Origin: Prostheceraeus crozeri
Taxonomy: Eukaryota > Platyhelminthes > Polycladida > Euryleptidae
Length of the DNA stretch: 64,000 nucleotides
Assembly (NCBI GenBank): GCA_907163375.1
Contig: CAJQUW010015337.1
Coordinates: 434,001-498,000 of the forward strand
Direction: 5' to 3'
In this document: one piece after another, positions 34,028 through 45,806 of the stretch
How the letters are laid out: each line of letters opens with the position of its first letter
Position numbering within the stretch: position 1 is the stretch's first letter
Made by a program: the position numbers and the translations under genes
Notes under the pieces: generated by a model
The model's database searches: none
The model's input: the letters and a program-made list of their open reading frames with translations, nothing else
What the model was told of the DNA's origin: nothing

Positions 34028-34563
34028 TCAATAATAAAGCATGAAAAATTATTACCATTTTGTGTACTTGGTTTCTCTACAAAAATATGAATAACCAAGG
34101 CCTCAACACATTCAAAAAATGTTTGATTTAGGTTGAACACAATTCAAAATCAATTGGATGGATATCAAAATATTGCATTTTCAAAAGAAATCAATTTCAT
34201 TGATAAAACTGTGATATGCGATTTTCATCATGAGGTTTTCTCTAGTGGAACCTGCTTCTTACTACATGTGAATCACTCATGACTCTTTACTGAAAACATT
34301 CAGTCATGACAGATAATTCGATAATCAGGAGAACGATTTTATAGGTTATAAAATCTGACTACTATCTCTGGGGGACGCAAAATCAAACTTGAAAAAGTTC
34401 TAAGCAATTCCGATTTATTGAATTACGAATGTCACTATCAATTACTCCACATCGCACATCATCTCTCAAGCCATAAATAGACATAAGACATGTGCATAAC
34501 GTAAGAGAAAAGAGCTACACTATATATTCAATACTGCCAAAACAATCATGAGCAAAAATTTAC

Positions 34564-34756
34564 CAGTGTCTTTCGTTGACAGCTTTTCCAGATGATCGTT
34601 GTTCAGAGTGTTGAAAACGCCCTTGCGACTTCCTCCCACAGTCATATTGGGATCATCCTTCATACCTTGCCATGGTTTTCCAGGAACGAATTCTGGAATG
34701 TCCATCGACAAAGTCGAAACCTGAGGATTGGAGTTTAGACTATTCTGACCCATACC
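34564..34756 (-). CDS. gw: GW182/TNRC6, PAM2 exon
   Basis: It encodes GMGQNSLNSNPQVSTLSMDI, then PEFVPGKPWQGMKDDPNMTV through KLSTKDT. The segment SMDIPEFVPGKPWQG is the PAM2 motif that binds the MLLE domain of poly(A)-binding protein; human TNRC6 has PEFRPGEPWKG and fly PEFVPGKPWKG. DDPNMTVGG corresponds to DPYVTPGS in other animals. The acceptor is TTGCAG in phase 0; the donor G|GTAAAT leaves one base, matching the next exon. Confidence 0.95.
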
Positions 34757-36249
34757 CTGCAAGAAAACGAAGTGACTGTAATGAGCTCCTTTAAGAATTT
34801 ATCATCAAGATAGTAAGATGTAACATCGAAGAAAATGAAATCAGTTTAGTATGATCACATCACACTTCAACATCTCTCTTTGAAAGCGGCTATCCTGAAT
34901 GAACTCTTCACTTTAACTCATGCCGATGAGAATCCAGGAAGTACGCACGAAATCTACAAAAATGCTTTATTCAAATAAAGAACGGAATGAATTGAAAATG
35001 ATACTTCATCATCGTTATGACGAGGAAAACTCAGAAATTCGTACAGAAAATTTCATCAGATGTTGGATCAAAAACGTCCTTACAATCTTGTTTCTACACG
35101 TCACTGTCACCTTTAATACGAGTGATTTGTTTTCTAGACCAGGCAAAATTTGCAATTGTCCTGATGTGGATTATCTGACCAAGCCTTTCAAGTATATACA
35201 ATCCTAGTATCTATTTTTTACGCAACGCACATGTGTGAGCATGGTGCAAACAATTAACAGGTGAATCTAACACAGGGGTTGCGTGGTCTTTCTATCATGT
35301 TTCGACTAATTAAACTGAAATGAAATATTACATGAAGAGCCATTGCCACAATCATTTTCATGGGCAGGAGACAATCAATCATAAACGTGAAATAGAACGG
35401 CAAGGCTCTGGAATTTCACTGAGCCCCTTTCGTTGGACATTAGAGGATGCAATTATTTTCTCTATTTTCTCTTTAAGTTCGATGACCACAACCGACAACT
35501 TGTACGCTCATGCACTCTTTGACGCTCATGCCATCGTTCAATATGCTGTTAGTCTTGCTGGGACACTGATGTCATTTAATTTGAGACGGCTACTATCATT
35601 ATTAAGTCTGATCGCCAGAATGACATCGGTTACGTTCATTGGCTTTTGAAGTAATTGGCGAGTCAACAATTTAGAAATCTTATGAATAACTTCACAATGT
35701 GATCTGAAAAGTAAGCTCACTTAGATACAACAATCTCCAGTGGCCTAAACTACAATCGGCTTGAAGTCGATGTTTTAGAACAAATATATTGATGTATCAA
35801 GATATCAGAAGTAGCAATGCTTCCCCGCTGGATTTCCACATAAATTGTTTATGTGTTGTCGATAATGCATACGTAAGTTTATTTTGATGATCATTCGAAC
35901 CAAAAACACTTCACCAGCAGTGCGAGTAGAGCAATCTGTTATCCATTCAACCTTCAATTACAGACTGCGCATCACTTCCTAAATAGAGTTGTTACAATAC
36001 TGTAATGATATCAGTAAAAGCGCGAAATAATATCAGAAATGACAATGGTCGTTCTGCAAACATAAATGGATAGGTCAGACATTCAGGCAAAGAGAAAACC
36101 TAGTTGTTTTAGAGTATTTAGACATGCAGTCAGTGTTCACATAAATGAAATAGATTTGTTTTCTATATCGACGAACGTACCAAAGAGCAGAAAAGTAATG
36201 AAGTTGAGAAAATGGCACAAGTGAAAAAATTAAGCTTCAAATCATAGCT

Positions 36250-36417
36250 CTTCCTATTGGGTGCTTGGAAGTTGCTGACATCGACCTTAAGTGTAGCGTT
36301 GTGAGCGCTGAGTACATGGAGCGATGCGTCCGGATGCCCTTGCTGCCAACTTCCTATGGCACTTTCGAGGCTCGACCTCTAGACTAAAAAGGCGCAGCAC
36401 TTGACTAGTGCGCCACA
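36250..36417 (-). mobile_element. tRNA-derived SINE remnant
   Basis: On the - strand a box-A-like TGGCGCACTAGTCAAG (36416-36401) and a box-B-like AGGTCGAGCCTCG (36379-36367) are spaced as in a tRNA promoter. They are followed by AAGGGCATCCGGACGC, a phrase seen in many invertebrate tRNA-SINEs. No poly(A) tail or duplication was identified. It does not fold as a plain functional tRNA. Confidence 0.55.
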
Positions 36418-37559
36418 AAGAACACAAAAGAGCAAAAAATAAACTACATCAATTTTCAAAAGCAACTGACAAGGGCGCCGGCACACCTTGAAATTCAGGT
36501 TGTCGAGACATGAGAAGGCGAGAATAGATTACCAATCTCTTTTACACATCTTACCTGAATATCCACAACTTAGTTACAGTAACGCGATTTTACCATATCT
36601 CCCACGAGGCTCTAAAATGCATCCGCATTCCGGGACGGGTTAACTAGAGTATCTACCATGATCAAATGAAAGTTACAGGTAAAGCAAAATTTTGTTGTAT
36701 GATCTATCCAATAGTGGTGACATTTTTACATAGAATGAAATGCACCAATATGTCCCATATATCACATTGACATCATATCATGCCATAATCATATTGACAT
36801 TGCATTTATTTTCTTCTGTGTCTACGTGCTTTGTTAATAGACATTGATTGACCTCAAGCTGGTTTATATACTAGTGTCATAGCTGATCTTAACAAAAGAA
36901 TGTTACGTAACTTTGATATTACAGGCAAACGAATTAAATTTATGGTTCCATACTCGATACACTTTGATGCGGATCTAAGAGATCCTGTGGAAGCTGTCGA
37001 CAAATCTGTTAGAGAACATAGAAGACATTACATTTCACATCGATGTGCTGTGCGTCATGATCAGTCTATGAACGAATGGATGGTAATGATCTCAGAAGGT
37101 TGGAGGACGTAAAATAATCAAGAAAGATGTCCAAACCCATTCTGTGATTTGAAAAATTTATAGCTATCTCCAAAGCTTTCAGTCATAAGCTTTATTAAGT
37201 AGAAAAAATATTTGAAAGTGAAAGCATGTAGGATACAAAATTGAATTTATGCATGTATGTATCTGATGTTGGAGTAAATAACAGATCTCAAAAGGAGTGA
37301 AACACACATGCATAGAAGTTATCAGATATCAAGATCGCGACATCTGGACGAGGCGCGGGCGGTTCATCAAATTATTGTTAGGTCGACTTCAAATGCTCAT
37401 GGAGAGCCTCAAATGATTTTTATTTGATTTCATTTGTGATGTTAGATGCAAAAATATGCCATGATATCGGCAAGGATGAAGTCCTTGAATCAATTGAATG
37501 TGCTAGTTGATGTCGAAAGATTATTCAATTGTGAATGATAAATTCCATGTCATGATGGA

Positions 37560-37860
37560 CGAGTAACTCCGTTATCATCATTTGCACCACGAATACAGAT
37601 GATCAATCTGCTAGTTGATGAGCAACATGTTCTCCGGAAGCCAGAGGACCACTATGTCAAGAAGGCACATGGCATGGACCTACCGTGGCCAACGCCGAGA
37701 GGCCGCCCTAAGAAGACCTGGCGTGAAAAGGGTGCTTGCTGATTGCAAGGAGCTTGACCTGAAGAAAAGTGATACTACCAACCGTGAATTATGGAGAAAA
37801 TCCATTGGGAAAAACCGCCCTCCCCTTCGAAGAATGGATAATGGACAATGGACGTAAAGC
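37560..37860 (+). mobile_element. LINE reverse-transcriptase C-terminal scrap
   Basis: One frame reads PRGRPKKTWREK near 37690-37730 and a neighbouring one reads DCKELDLKKSDTTNRELWRK. The pattern GRPKKTWxxxxxxDxKxLxL...A.xRxxWR is the usual end of the reverse-transcriptase frame of several non-LTR elements. A frame change separates the two parts and everything upstream is lost. Confidence 0.6.
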
Positions 37861-40690
37861 GAAGAAGTAAGTATCAGATCCCGTTCCCTCAAGGATAGAT
37901 AATACGACAACATAAAAAATGTGCGAAATTATTAGATCCTCATACGGTTGAGAATTTTGTGGATCATGCTAATTAGAATTGTGGTTAATGATAGGCTATT
38001 TAAAGATAAAATTTACTATACATCACTTCTGTCCGTAAGTTTTTGGCCTAATATAACCTTCAGGTTGACCTAATGATTGCTACTTTCCGAAAATTATAAG
38101 AAATCGAGCACGGGCTCGGTGTACCCTTCAGAGCAACTGGTTGCTCTGAATGTTTCCTCAAAAAGGAAGGTCAGTAATAGTTAGCCGAAATTGTTTATGA
38201 TTTTCACAAAATTGGGCACGATGTCAGACTTAGTGACAGGGAACCAGCGCACGGAGTTTTCCTGAAAAATTCTCATAAAAGATCAGGCGGATCGAGACTA
38301 TCTTCAAGTCCATCAATACCTTGTGATTTCTTCAAAGGTCTCCAAAAAATCAGTCGGAATCGGGGCTCCTTTCAGCTAACCGCTTCCCCTGTAGGTTTTC
38401 TCAAAGTGGACAGTCATAGCTGCCTGAAAATGATTTTGTAATTTTCAGACATGCTTCAAATAATTCAGTCAGCTTATGCGATATCTAATCGAACGAAAGG
38501 CAAATCACGCTAGTGCATCAATCATACTTAATATTCAATATTATTCAGTAGTTTTGATCTATTCTAACCATTACGAATGACTATAGGGTATCGAAAACCC
38601 AGCGCAAAATGTTTAGGGTGTCGACCAACCCCATGGATCCTGTGCCGACGCCCATGGCAACTGGCCCAAAATACCATAGTCAAGCATTATGAAGCAGACC
38701 ATAAACAGGTTATTTCTTCAACCAAAGCAAAAATGAACAACTCTTCGTTTTGCACTATGCTAAAATAGCAAAAACTAAAGGCACATAAGGAGTATTAAGT
38801 TAAGACATTGCGAGGGAGAAGATTTATCATGCTTCCTCAGTGCAAATAATATTTATGCCGCAATGTTGCGATAATGTCACGATGATTATTATAACATCAC
38901 CATGAAGTGGCGCAATTACAAATATACACCAGATGTACAGACACTATATTTTGTAAAAGCAGAGGCAGAAAGCGAAACATAATTGTACCTATCAATATTT
39001 GGTTGAAAAATCTTCATTCTGCCATTTTATTACAATTTCAACAAAATATAGCATCGGGATTATGAACAAACAGATGTGTGCACGACCGATGCATGAAATT
39101 CATGTTTTTAACTCGCCGTTTCTGTAATTGGTTAAATTAGATTATTAGATAGTCTACTCTTTTCATATTATTGAAGAATGATATTGAAAGAACACTGCTA
39201 CCACACACAAATTTAACCGCTACATCTTCGTGTTCCACTTCATAATCTCTTATCATAATTTTTATCCACGACTCAACTTTTTCACCATTGTCATTGCAAC
39301 ACATTATAATACGCAACGCAACTGTTAAATATTGCTGTCTACACGCAAGATTCACAGAACGCTTTCCATACGTTAGATTTTTATTTATACTAAGTTGTTG
39401 ATGATCCTCAGCCGTGACGAAATGAATAGCAAACATGACACCCGGAGAAGAGGTCTGGCGACTGGTTTAGATCAACTGACAGGCCGTTGGCAGTCTCAGT
39501 CCGACTGGTTATCATTATGTTATATGAAATAAAATTTCACATAATATGCCGACCAACCATGTATAATTTATCCCATAGCGACAGTGTTCTTTATCCGTCT
39601 GTAGTTTGTACCGGTAGGCCTCGTGTGTAATTTCGACGACACACAATGTCAAGCTTGGCTTTAAAAGATGTACAGTGGAACTTTATGACACATAACAATT
39701 AACAGAGCTCTGTAGATTGATTAATAACTATGAGATAAGATGGCAATCCAGGGTTCGTAAATGCTGATACAAAATTGATTCGACGACCCGGTATAATGGG
39801 TAGTAGACGATCAATCGAATCGAGTATGGCAAAGCAATCTCAGCAGTCGAAAAAATAGCGAAGCCCTGTGGAATGACTTTACAAATAGACCCAATTAACA
39901 TCATATACAAGCGAAATGAGATAAACAGATAAATAAAAAAACACAATGCTGTGACACGAGGCAGTGTGCGTGTATTCGAATGTCTATTTAGCACTCCCCA
40001 GGTTCGGAAACCCTACTCAAAATACATTGCAGCGTTGTGTTCAGTCACCCTTTCTCGGCATAATTCCGCCTTCGTCAATGTACAGGAGAAACTACTGTAG
40101 TATAGATCAAACGATCGCAATGCATAGAAGCTCAAACATTTGGGCAGCTTTAAAAGAGGGAACAAAAACTTTTTCAACTTTTAATTTTTAACCATTGATT
40201 TCACAAAATTCGCCACACCGGAGCCTTCAGGGATACTTCCATTCCAATAAGAGTAACCAATGTGTTCACGGACACCACAAATCTAGAATTTTCCAAATTT
40301 GAAGCTTGAATATTGTTACAAATTCACCGAGAGAAAGCCTGTTGGAAAAGATCACATAATCGCATTTAGTTGAAAGGCAAAAAGACGCATCCGCTTGAAC
40401 TATTAAAAAACAAAATCAAAAGCAACAGACAGCAAATTCGAGAACTTAAATTCCACTAACTGCCTGAGGACATTTTCAAAAGCCTGAGGCCGTGCTTATA
40501 AACAATGGAATCCATTGACATAGTTGACCTAGCGGTGAGAGAGATGTTAATCATATTCCAAGCTTGTCCGAAAGCGGAGAAAAATTCGCCACATGGCCCA
40601 CCTTCAGACTGTAATTTAGATTAACAGCATCGACACTTATTTCTGTATTTTCTGAAATCAAAATAAATATGCAGTCTTGCAATAACTTAC

Positions 40691-41646
40691 ATGCTGTCGC
40701 TGCTGATCATCTGTCATACCAGCCATATTGTACCACCCTGCAGCATTTTGATCTGATTTCCAACCACCGACATTCATGTGATTACCAGTCATTCCATTTG
40801 TCGAGGCCATCATTCCACCCATGCGATCGATCATGTCATTGATTTGATTGGCATATTGTCTATCATGATTGAGTTGTTGATTCATCATATTTGATCCCAT
40901 ATGATGTTGAGATGATTGCGAGAAATGTTGATGATGTTGTTGTTGTTGTTGTGCTTGTTGTTGCTGAGTTTGTTGATGCTGTTGTTGTGGTGAACTTTGG
41001 AGATGTGATAATTTCATGTTGATCTGGTGCATGTGTTTCTGAAGATTTTGTATTTCGTTATTTACTTGTTCGATTTGCTGCTGAAGAGTTCTTGTTGCAC
41101 CAACATTACCAATGGCACTTGCACTCATGTACTGGTTCTGAAGGCTCTTACCACGATGTTGCAATACCACTATCTGTTGCTTGAACTGTTGCATCTGTTG
41201 TTGAAGTTGCTGCTGCTGCTGATAAGTGTTTTGGTAGTTTTGCTGATTTCCACCGGACATCTGTTGCAAATTTCCACTCGAACTGTTGCCATTTCCAGCT
41301 TGCATTCGGTTTTGGACTGATGCTTGCAGCTGAGTCATAATTTGCTGTCGCATTAATTGCTGCTGATGCTGTTGCTGTTGTTGATGCTGTTGAGGTGGTT
41401 GAGTTGTTGACTGTTGAGCTTGTTGTTGTTGGTGATGAGGGTGCTGATTCTGCTGTTGTTGTATATGTCCTTGTTGATGAATTTGAGACTGCGATTGTGA
41501 TGGTTGTTGTTGCTGTTGTTGCTGCTGCTGGGAATGATTCTGCATATTCAGTTGCGGATTTCGAGACAAAATGTTCGAACCAGAGTGAGACTGACCAAAT
41601 TCATTACTTCCAGTCGCGCCCATTGATCGCTTATTCTGCAACTCTT
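40691..41646 (-). CDS. gw: GW182/TNRC6, glutamine-rich exon
   Basis: This exon encodes 318 residues plus a split codon, beginning ELQNKRSMGATGSNEFGQSH. It is dominated by Gln and His runs, with a coiled-coil-like segment (LQQQIEQVNNEIQNLQKHMH), and ends in a Met/Gly-rich part with two W residues (GGWKSDQNAAGWYNMAGMTD). It corresponds to the Q-rich P-body-targeting region of GW182. The split codon c|aa (Gln) joins it to the UBA exon; the donor is GTAAGT. Antisense frames across the repeats are artefacts. Confidence 0.95.
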
Positions 41647-41812
41647 CTGAAAAGATCAGGATATTTGAGTGTAATTGATGCGTACAACAATAATGCGAGC
41701 TCAATGCATGTAGGTCCCTATAGATAGCAGTCATGTATGCCAAATTTCAGTCATAATGTCGTGCATTTATCGTGTTTGCATCATATGTATGCATTATGAT
41801 ATTAAACAGTAT

Positions 41813-42903
41813 CAGGGTGACCACTCTCAAAAAAAAGACCCGGCATTTAAGTAGTATAGTAAGCATTGCCAGTCCACATTTTTGATATTTCATTGTAGAT
41901 TCACGAATTCATGCACCTTAAATTGGAAATTGTTCAATGATCTTGATATTCAAACTGAGCGCTCCTGAATTACCCGCACATATGTGTTCATATAAAATAG
42001 CTACTCCTCCAAATGACACGCTCAATTGAATATCATCCTCTAGACCTAAGGAAGTGTAAGGCATCAGGAGCAAGTCCACAACTAAAATCCTTGGCCATAA
42101 ATTCTAACAACTAGAAGTTACATGATAATAGCCTGAATTAAAAAGCGTAGATGATCATAAAATGTATTAAACTCAAACAATATCTAAAAGGTGCGGGATC
42201 TGTAAACCAGAAGAGAATCTCATAGACAATCCGCAATCGATAGAACTCCATAACAATCCTATAAAAGTACGTGATCCATAAAACCATTAAAGAACCTCAA
42301 AACAAACCGCAATCGATAGAACTCCATAACAATCCTATAAAAGTACGTGATCTATAAAGCTCTTGAAATAATATCTGAAGATCTCCGACAACATCTAAAA
42401 AGTACGGGATCTGTAAAACCGGAAGAGGCATATAAATGGCTCTATATAAATATGCTAAAATGGCATATACAAAATTCAACACGAATTTTCTAGTGATAGG
42501 TGCTTTCATCGCGCTTTTTCGAATCACAAGAAGCCAGGTTATCTAAATGCAAAAAGTCCAATGTCAATTTCACCTACCTCACATCTGACTCTTTCCCCAA
42601 TATTTGGTTTCTGTTACCACGTATTCGCACGTTCATTTATGATAATCAAAATGTTTTTAAACGCACTTACAATCACATCATGAATCATGAAAACAAATTT
42701 GACATGTACAGGCATCATTCGGATACAGGCTTGCTGTTCATGGAAATGATATTTCAGAAAAAATGATGCACCAGACAGCCTGACTACGAAACTGATTGCC
42801 ACCTTTTCACCTGCTTAGACTACTATAAAAAATGAATAAAAACCGACTTGTCCTGAAAAAGACCAAAAAAATTGTCTGTTTAGAAGACCAAGTAGTCACC
42901 CTG
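41813..42903. mobile_element. Possible non-autonomous TIR element (CAGGGTGAC ends)
   Basis: CAGGGTGACCACT at 41813 faces the complement of CAGGGTGACTACT ending at 42903, giving inverted ends of about 12 bases with one mismatch. No coding remnant is present. The flanking octamers AACAGTAT and GTTGGTAT match only in their last four bases, so a target duplication is not established. A run of direct repeats lies inside. Confidence 0.4.
42231..42358. repeat. Direct repeat, 52-base unit, two copies 76 bases apart
   Basis: 42231-42282 and 42307-42358 are identical except for one base (start CCGCAATCGATAGAACTCC). Flanking words AAAxGTxCGGGATCTGTAAA near 42186 and 42396 extend the repeat pattern, suggesting a larger, partly decayed tandem array. 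Confidence 0.9.
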
Positions 42904-43609
42904 GTTGGTATACTGCTATATGCACTCGTAAATACATGACGCAGTAACAAAATACTTTCAATCAATGATCATCCTTCATGAATCTGACATGCTAAGAGAT
43001 ATCTAGCACCCTAAACTCAAAGAGCTTCTTTCTAAACATGTTTTTCTATTTTTTGTTAATTTCCACATCTTCCTGCTATTACGCCTATCCCTAATGCGAA
43101 TATCTAAGTTACTCAAACAGTAAGACCTGTGCCTGAATTAGCATTTAAGTATACCGGTATTCAAGGAGAAAATTGCTCTACCATGGCGCATAAGGCTTTC
43201 AAAATGAGAGAAATATGCAGCCTCATGATTTTGATCATTAATGCGCTGCGAATTTCTAAGTTAGCTGGTTATTTTTAATTCATTCAGCATTCCAGACAAC
43301 AATCAATATTTTTGATCGCTTTGACAACACCCCAGCACATCAAAGTGCTATGAATGAAGCGAGGAGTTGCTCAGTGAAATATAAGGGAACTAGATTACAA
43401 TAAAATAGATAAGAAAAATATTAGATAATCTACGGCATCGACCTGAATGTGGATTACAGTAACTTTTACAATGAAATTTCTAAGCTATTTTATAATTGAC
43501 TTCCGTTGATTTTTCGGCACCCTTTCGGTAATTTCTTCACATCAGCAGGTACGGAACATTTGTAGCTGCAATCTAGTTATCACAATGAGGCAACAAAAAA
43601 TTAACTTAC

Positions 43610-43667
43610 GCAATGCACGGTCGAAATTCATGTTGTGAGAAATTAAAGCCTGCTGGGCGTCTTCTCT
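43610..43667 (-). CDS. gw: GW182/TNRC6, UBA-like domain second exon
   Basis: It encodes REDAQQALISHNMNFDRAL plus one base. It continues the UBA-like fold begun in the previous exon (MGFR|REDAQQALISHN) and ends in the third helix. The fly protein has KKEDVERALVIANMNIEEAA at this place. The 58-base exon has acceptor ATTTCAG and donor GTAAGT, and phases agree with both neighbours. Confidence 0.93.
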
Positions 43668-43827
43668 CTGAAATTGAAACAATGAATTAACGATACTTCA
43701 TCGAATACATAGTCGAAAAGTATTTGTTTTCAACTACAGTAGACATGACATCTCATTGAATTTCTACTGAGATGTCAATGTAAATCTCATTGACAGACAG
43801 CTCATTGAATTTGCTGTCTCATAATTC

Positions 43828-43970
43828 AGTTTAATGACATTTCGTTAAAATGAGGAAGCACAAAATTTCTGCAGTTAAGATCGATAATCAGTTCAAAGGC
43901 ATTTTGTTAATATGAGAACGTAGAACTTATGCAGTTAAGATTGATGGTCAGTTCCATGTCAAATCTTAAG
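43828..43970. repeat. Diverged ~62-base tandem repeat in GW182 intron
   Basis: Units share CAGTT(T/C)AA, GCATTTxGTTAA and TGCAGTTAAGAT(C/T)GAT, repeated a little over twice. No coding or regulatory meaning is apparent. Confidence 0.6.
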
Positions 43971-44395
43971 GCGAGTTATGAGTGGTTTCAAGTAGAAACT
44001 TGCCATCGTGGTCTCATAACTCCGACCGTCATCACTGCCTAAAAAAGGCGAACTTAGTAAGGTTTTTTGGAGTTGTGATTTTTGAATATAAACATACGTT
44101 TTTAGAAAATACTGGCTAATGCTAGGAGACAGATAAGGTGAACGACTTATGACCTATTCTTCCATGAGGCTGAGATTTGATTTACCCCGCTTTCACTCTC
44201 AGTTGAGTGCAGAGTGTATTAAAGTCTGAGGTTTGTTCAGACACATGTTTGACCATTCATACAAACATAGCGATCTCTACCACGAAGTCATTGATCCGAT
44301 ACCTAACACGCTGCAAACGCGACATCACGTGATTGAAAAAAACTATTGAGCATTAAAATAAAAATAATGATTGAGGGAACAAAGGAAATACACAC

Positions 44396-44479
44396 CCGAA
44401 ATCCCATATCCATCAACTTTCGAATGACGTGAGCACGCATGTTGTTACGATTACCACCTCCCTGATTGTTGGACATAGG
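44396..44479 (-). CDS. gw: GW182/TNRC6, UBA-like domain first exon
   Basis: Twenty-eight residues: PMSNNQGGGNRNNMRAHVIR, then KLMDMGFR. The phrase HVIRKLMDMGF is the first UBA helix with its MGF loop. The acceptor is TTTCAG and the donor GTGTGT; the 84-base exon keeps phase 0 at both ends. Confidence 0.93.
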
Positions 44480-44538
44480 CTGAAATCGTAAATAATATTT
44501 CAAGAAATCGAACGATGGTTTCCTGTAAAACAACTCAC

Positions 44539-44960
44539 CATTCTTCTGTTGAAATCATCATTATGAATAGCACCTCTGACTGAGCCTGATGAATTTTGAG
44601 GATTGTTCCACATATTGGAGCTATCTTCAGCACCTTGTTGTCCCCAACGAACACCTGGTCCACTGGTATTAGTCGGTGTGGTTGCACCGCTTGTTCCCAT
44701 CCACTGATCAGTACCACGATTCCAGTCTGACGCATCACTAACGCTGCTCCGATGACTTGAAGCAGAATTCCATTCCTCGGAACCCCAAGTTCCAGTGTTT
44801 CCACTAGGTAGTCCAGACACACTGTGAAGTCTACTCGGTGGAGCGTTTCGGGATCCACGTTCCCATGTCTGACCATTCCAGAAGGGTCCATCACCGCCAC
44901 CACTCATCTCAGCACCAGACACCGAGGTTGATCGACTCCATTGAGGATTCGTTGGCGGAC
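44539..44960 (-). CDS. gw: GW182/TNRC6, GW-repeat exon
   Basis: It encodes 140 residues plus a split codon, PPTNPQWSRSTSVSGAEMSG through VRGAIHNDDFNRRM. Tryptophans occur in FWNGQTW, TGTWGSEEW, SDWNRGTDQW, VRWGQQ and MWNN, all in Gly/Ser/Asn/Thr settings typical of the Argonaute-binding low-complexity region. The acceptor is TTTGTAAG and the donor GTGAGT. A 59-base intron separates it from the UBA exon. Confidence 0.93.
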
Positions 44961-45225
44961 CTTACAAATAAGAAAAAGTATCACACATTTGCAGTTAATA
45001 AACAAATTATTTAAGTAATTTTGAGAAGTACAAAATAAAAGAAAATTTGTGATTCCGAATATTTTCTTCTTATCTTTCCATGTAAACGTTTGACTATCAG
45101 CAGATCAATTCTGAGCTTGCGCTACGTGTTTAAAATCTACTTTAGTTGACCGACACACTCCTACCATAAACTACAAATCAGCGTAGAAGATATTTCGTGA
45201 CGAATTCTTCGTATTTTTCTATCAC

Positions 45226-45236
45226 CCCCCCCCCCG
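45226..45236. repeat. Poly-C tract
   Basis: A run of about ten or more C residues (TATCACCCCC...GG) lies just outside the left end of the element at 45252. Confidence 0.9.
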
Positions 45237-45617
45237 GTAAAATCCACACTAGGGCAATTCCACGTAAGAGTTCCACCCAGGCAAAAAAATCCACTTGCAT
45301 CCTGTGGCACCATCTTGTTATATTTCATTTTTGACCTCTTTAGGCGTAAGAATTACTAAAATTCGCATGAGTTTATTAAGTTTTACCTTGTTTCGTTGCT
45401 ATCTTAACATATGGCCTGTAAGCTTGTAAACGCACATGATATGTATAGTAAACTTCACTAACTCAATATATATTAACAAATAAATGGTTGCTAATAGACT
45501 TGCATTATACACACAATTGAAGATGAATCCATGAAAATTCAATTCGATGTATTCGCTTGTCATTTGAGAAGTCATGCTTTTGACAATCTGTAATTCAATG
45601 TCAGACTCCTAGCACGA

Positions 45618-45806
45618 GACGACCGTTACAAAAAATGAAAAAAGTTTTCCTGTGGAAATACTTTCAAGCTTTTTTTCACGAAACCTACTTAAATTAGAAG
45701 AAGAGTGGTTGGGCACCTGACTTCATAGATGATCGTTATTGGATAATGGAAAGGTCAAGACGACCGTTACCACCGAGACGACAATTACTACCAAGACGAC
45801 CGTTAC
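45618..45806 (+). repeat. Left subterminal motifs GACGACCGTTAC of copy B
   Basis: Exact copies lie at 45618-45629, 45759-45770 and 45795-45806. Degenerate ones are at 45728-45739 (GATGATCGTTAT) and 45777-45788 (GACGACAATTAC). All have the same orientation. Confidence 0.9.

Larger units (their letters stand above)
33890..34082. repeat. Inverted pair of Penelope-like tails
   Basis: The left arm, from GAAACCAAGTACACAAGA at 33891, matches the reverse complement of the right arm ending TGTGTACTTGGTTTC at 34075 over about 85 bases at roughly 80% identity; similarity extends a little beyond. Each arm has the order CTGATGx - stem - GAAA, then AATAAA-like sequence, as in Penelope-like element tails. 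The arms meet near 33970-33990. It may be a head-to-head insertion or a small palindromic element. Confidence 0.65.
32308..34563 (-). other. GW182 intron with Tc1 relic and Penelope-like tails
   Basis: This 2.26-kb intron holds the broken Tc1 copy at 32526-33485 and the inverted tail pair at 33890-34082. Splice phases on both sides agree (phase 1), so no exon is required between them, though an extra in-phase exon cannot be excluded. Confidence 0.8.
34757..40690 (-). other. GW182 intron, 5.9 kb
   Basis: It contains a tRNA-type SINE remnant (about 36250-36417) and a LINE coding scrap (37560-37860). The rest shows no gene. Phase is 0 on both sides, so a skipped in-phase exon is possible but none was seen. 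Confidence 0.75.
41647..43609 (-). other. GW182 intron, 1.96 kb
   Basis: It is bounded by the UBA exon donor GTAAGT (43609) and the Q-rich exon acceptor TTTTCAG. It holds the possible CAGGGTGAC element and its internal repeats; no exon was seen. Confidence 0.8.

Noticed and set aside
34920-35207. Ninety-five-residue + strand frame in a GW182 intron
   Set aside because: No homology, splice or codon support; likely chance.
36361-36417. Possible functional tRNA gene
   Set aside because: Box A and B are recognisable, but the cloverleaf is not and the downstream body is SINE-like.
41027-41727. + strand open frames opposite the GW182 Q-rich exon
   Set aside because: They are antisense shadows of CAG/CAA repeats; the - strand reading has splice sites, phase and homology.
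42231-42358. CRISPR-like repeat array
   Set aside because: Only two units with no regular spacers, in an animal intron; direct duplication explains it.
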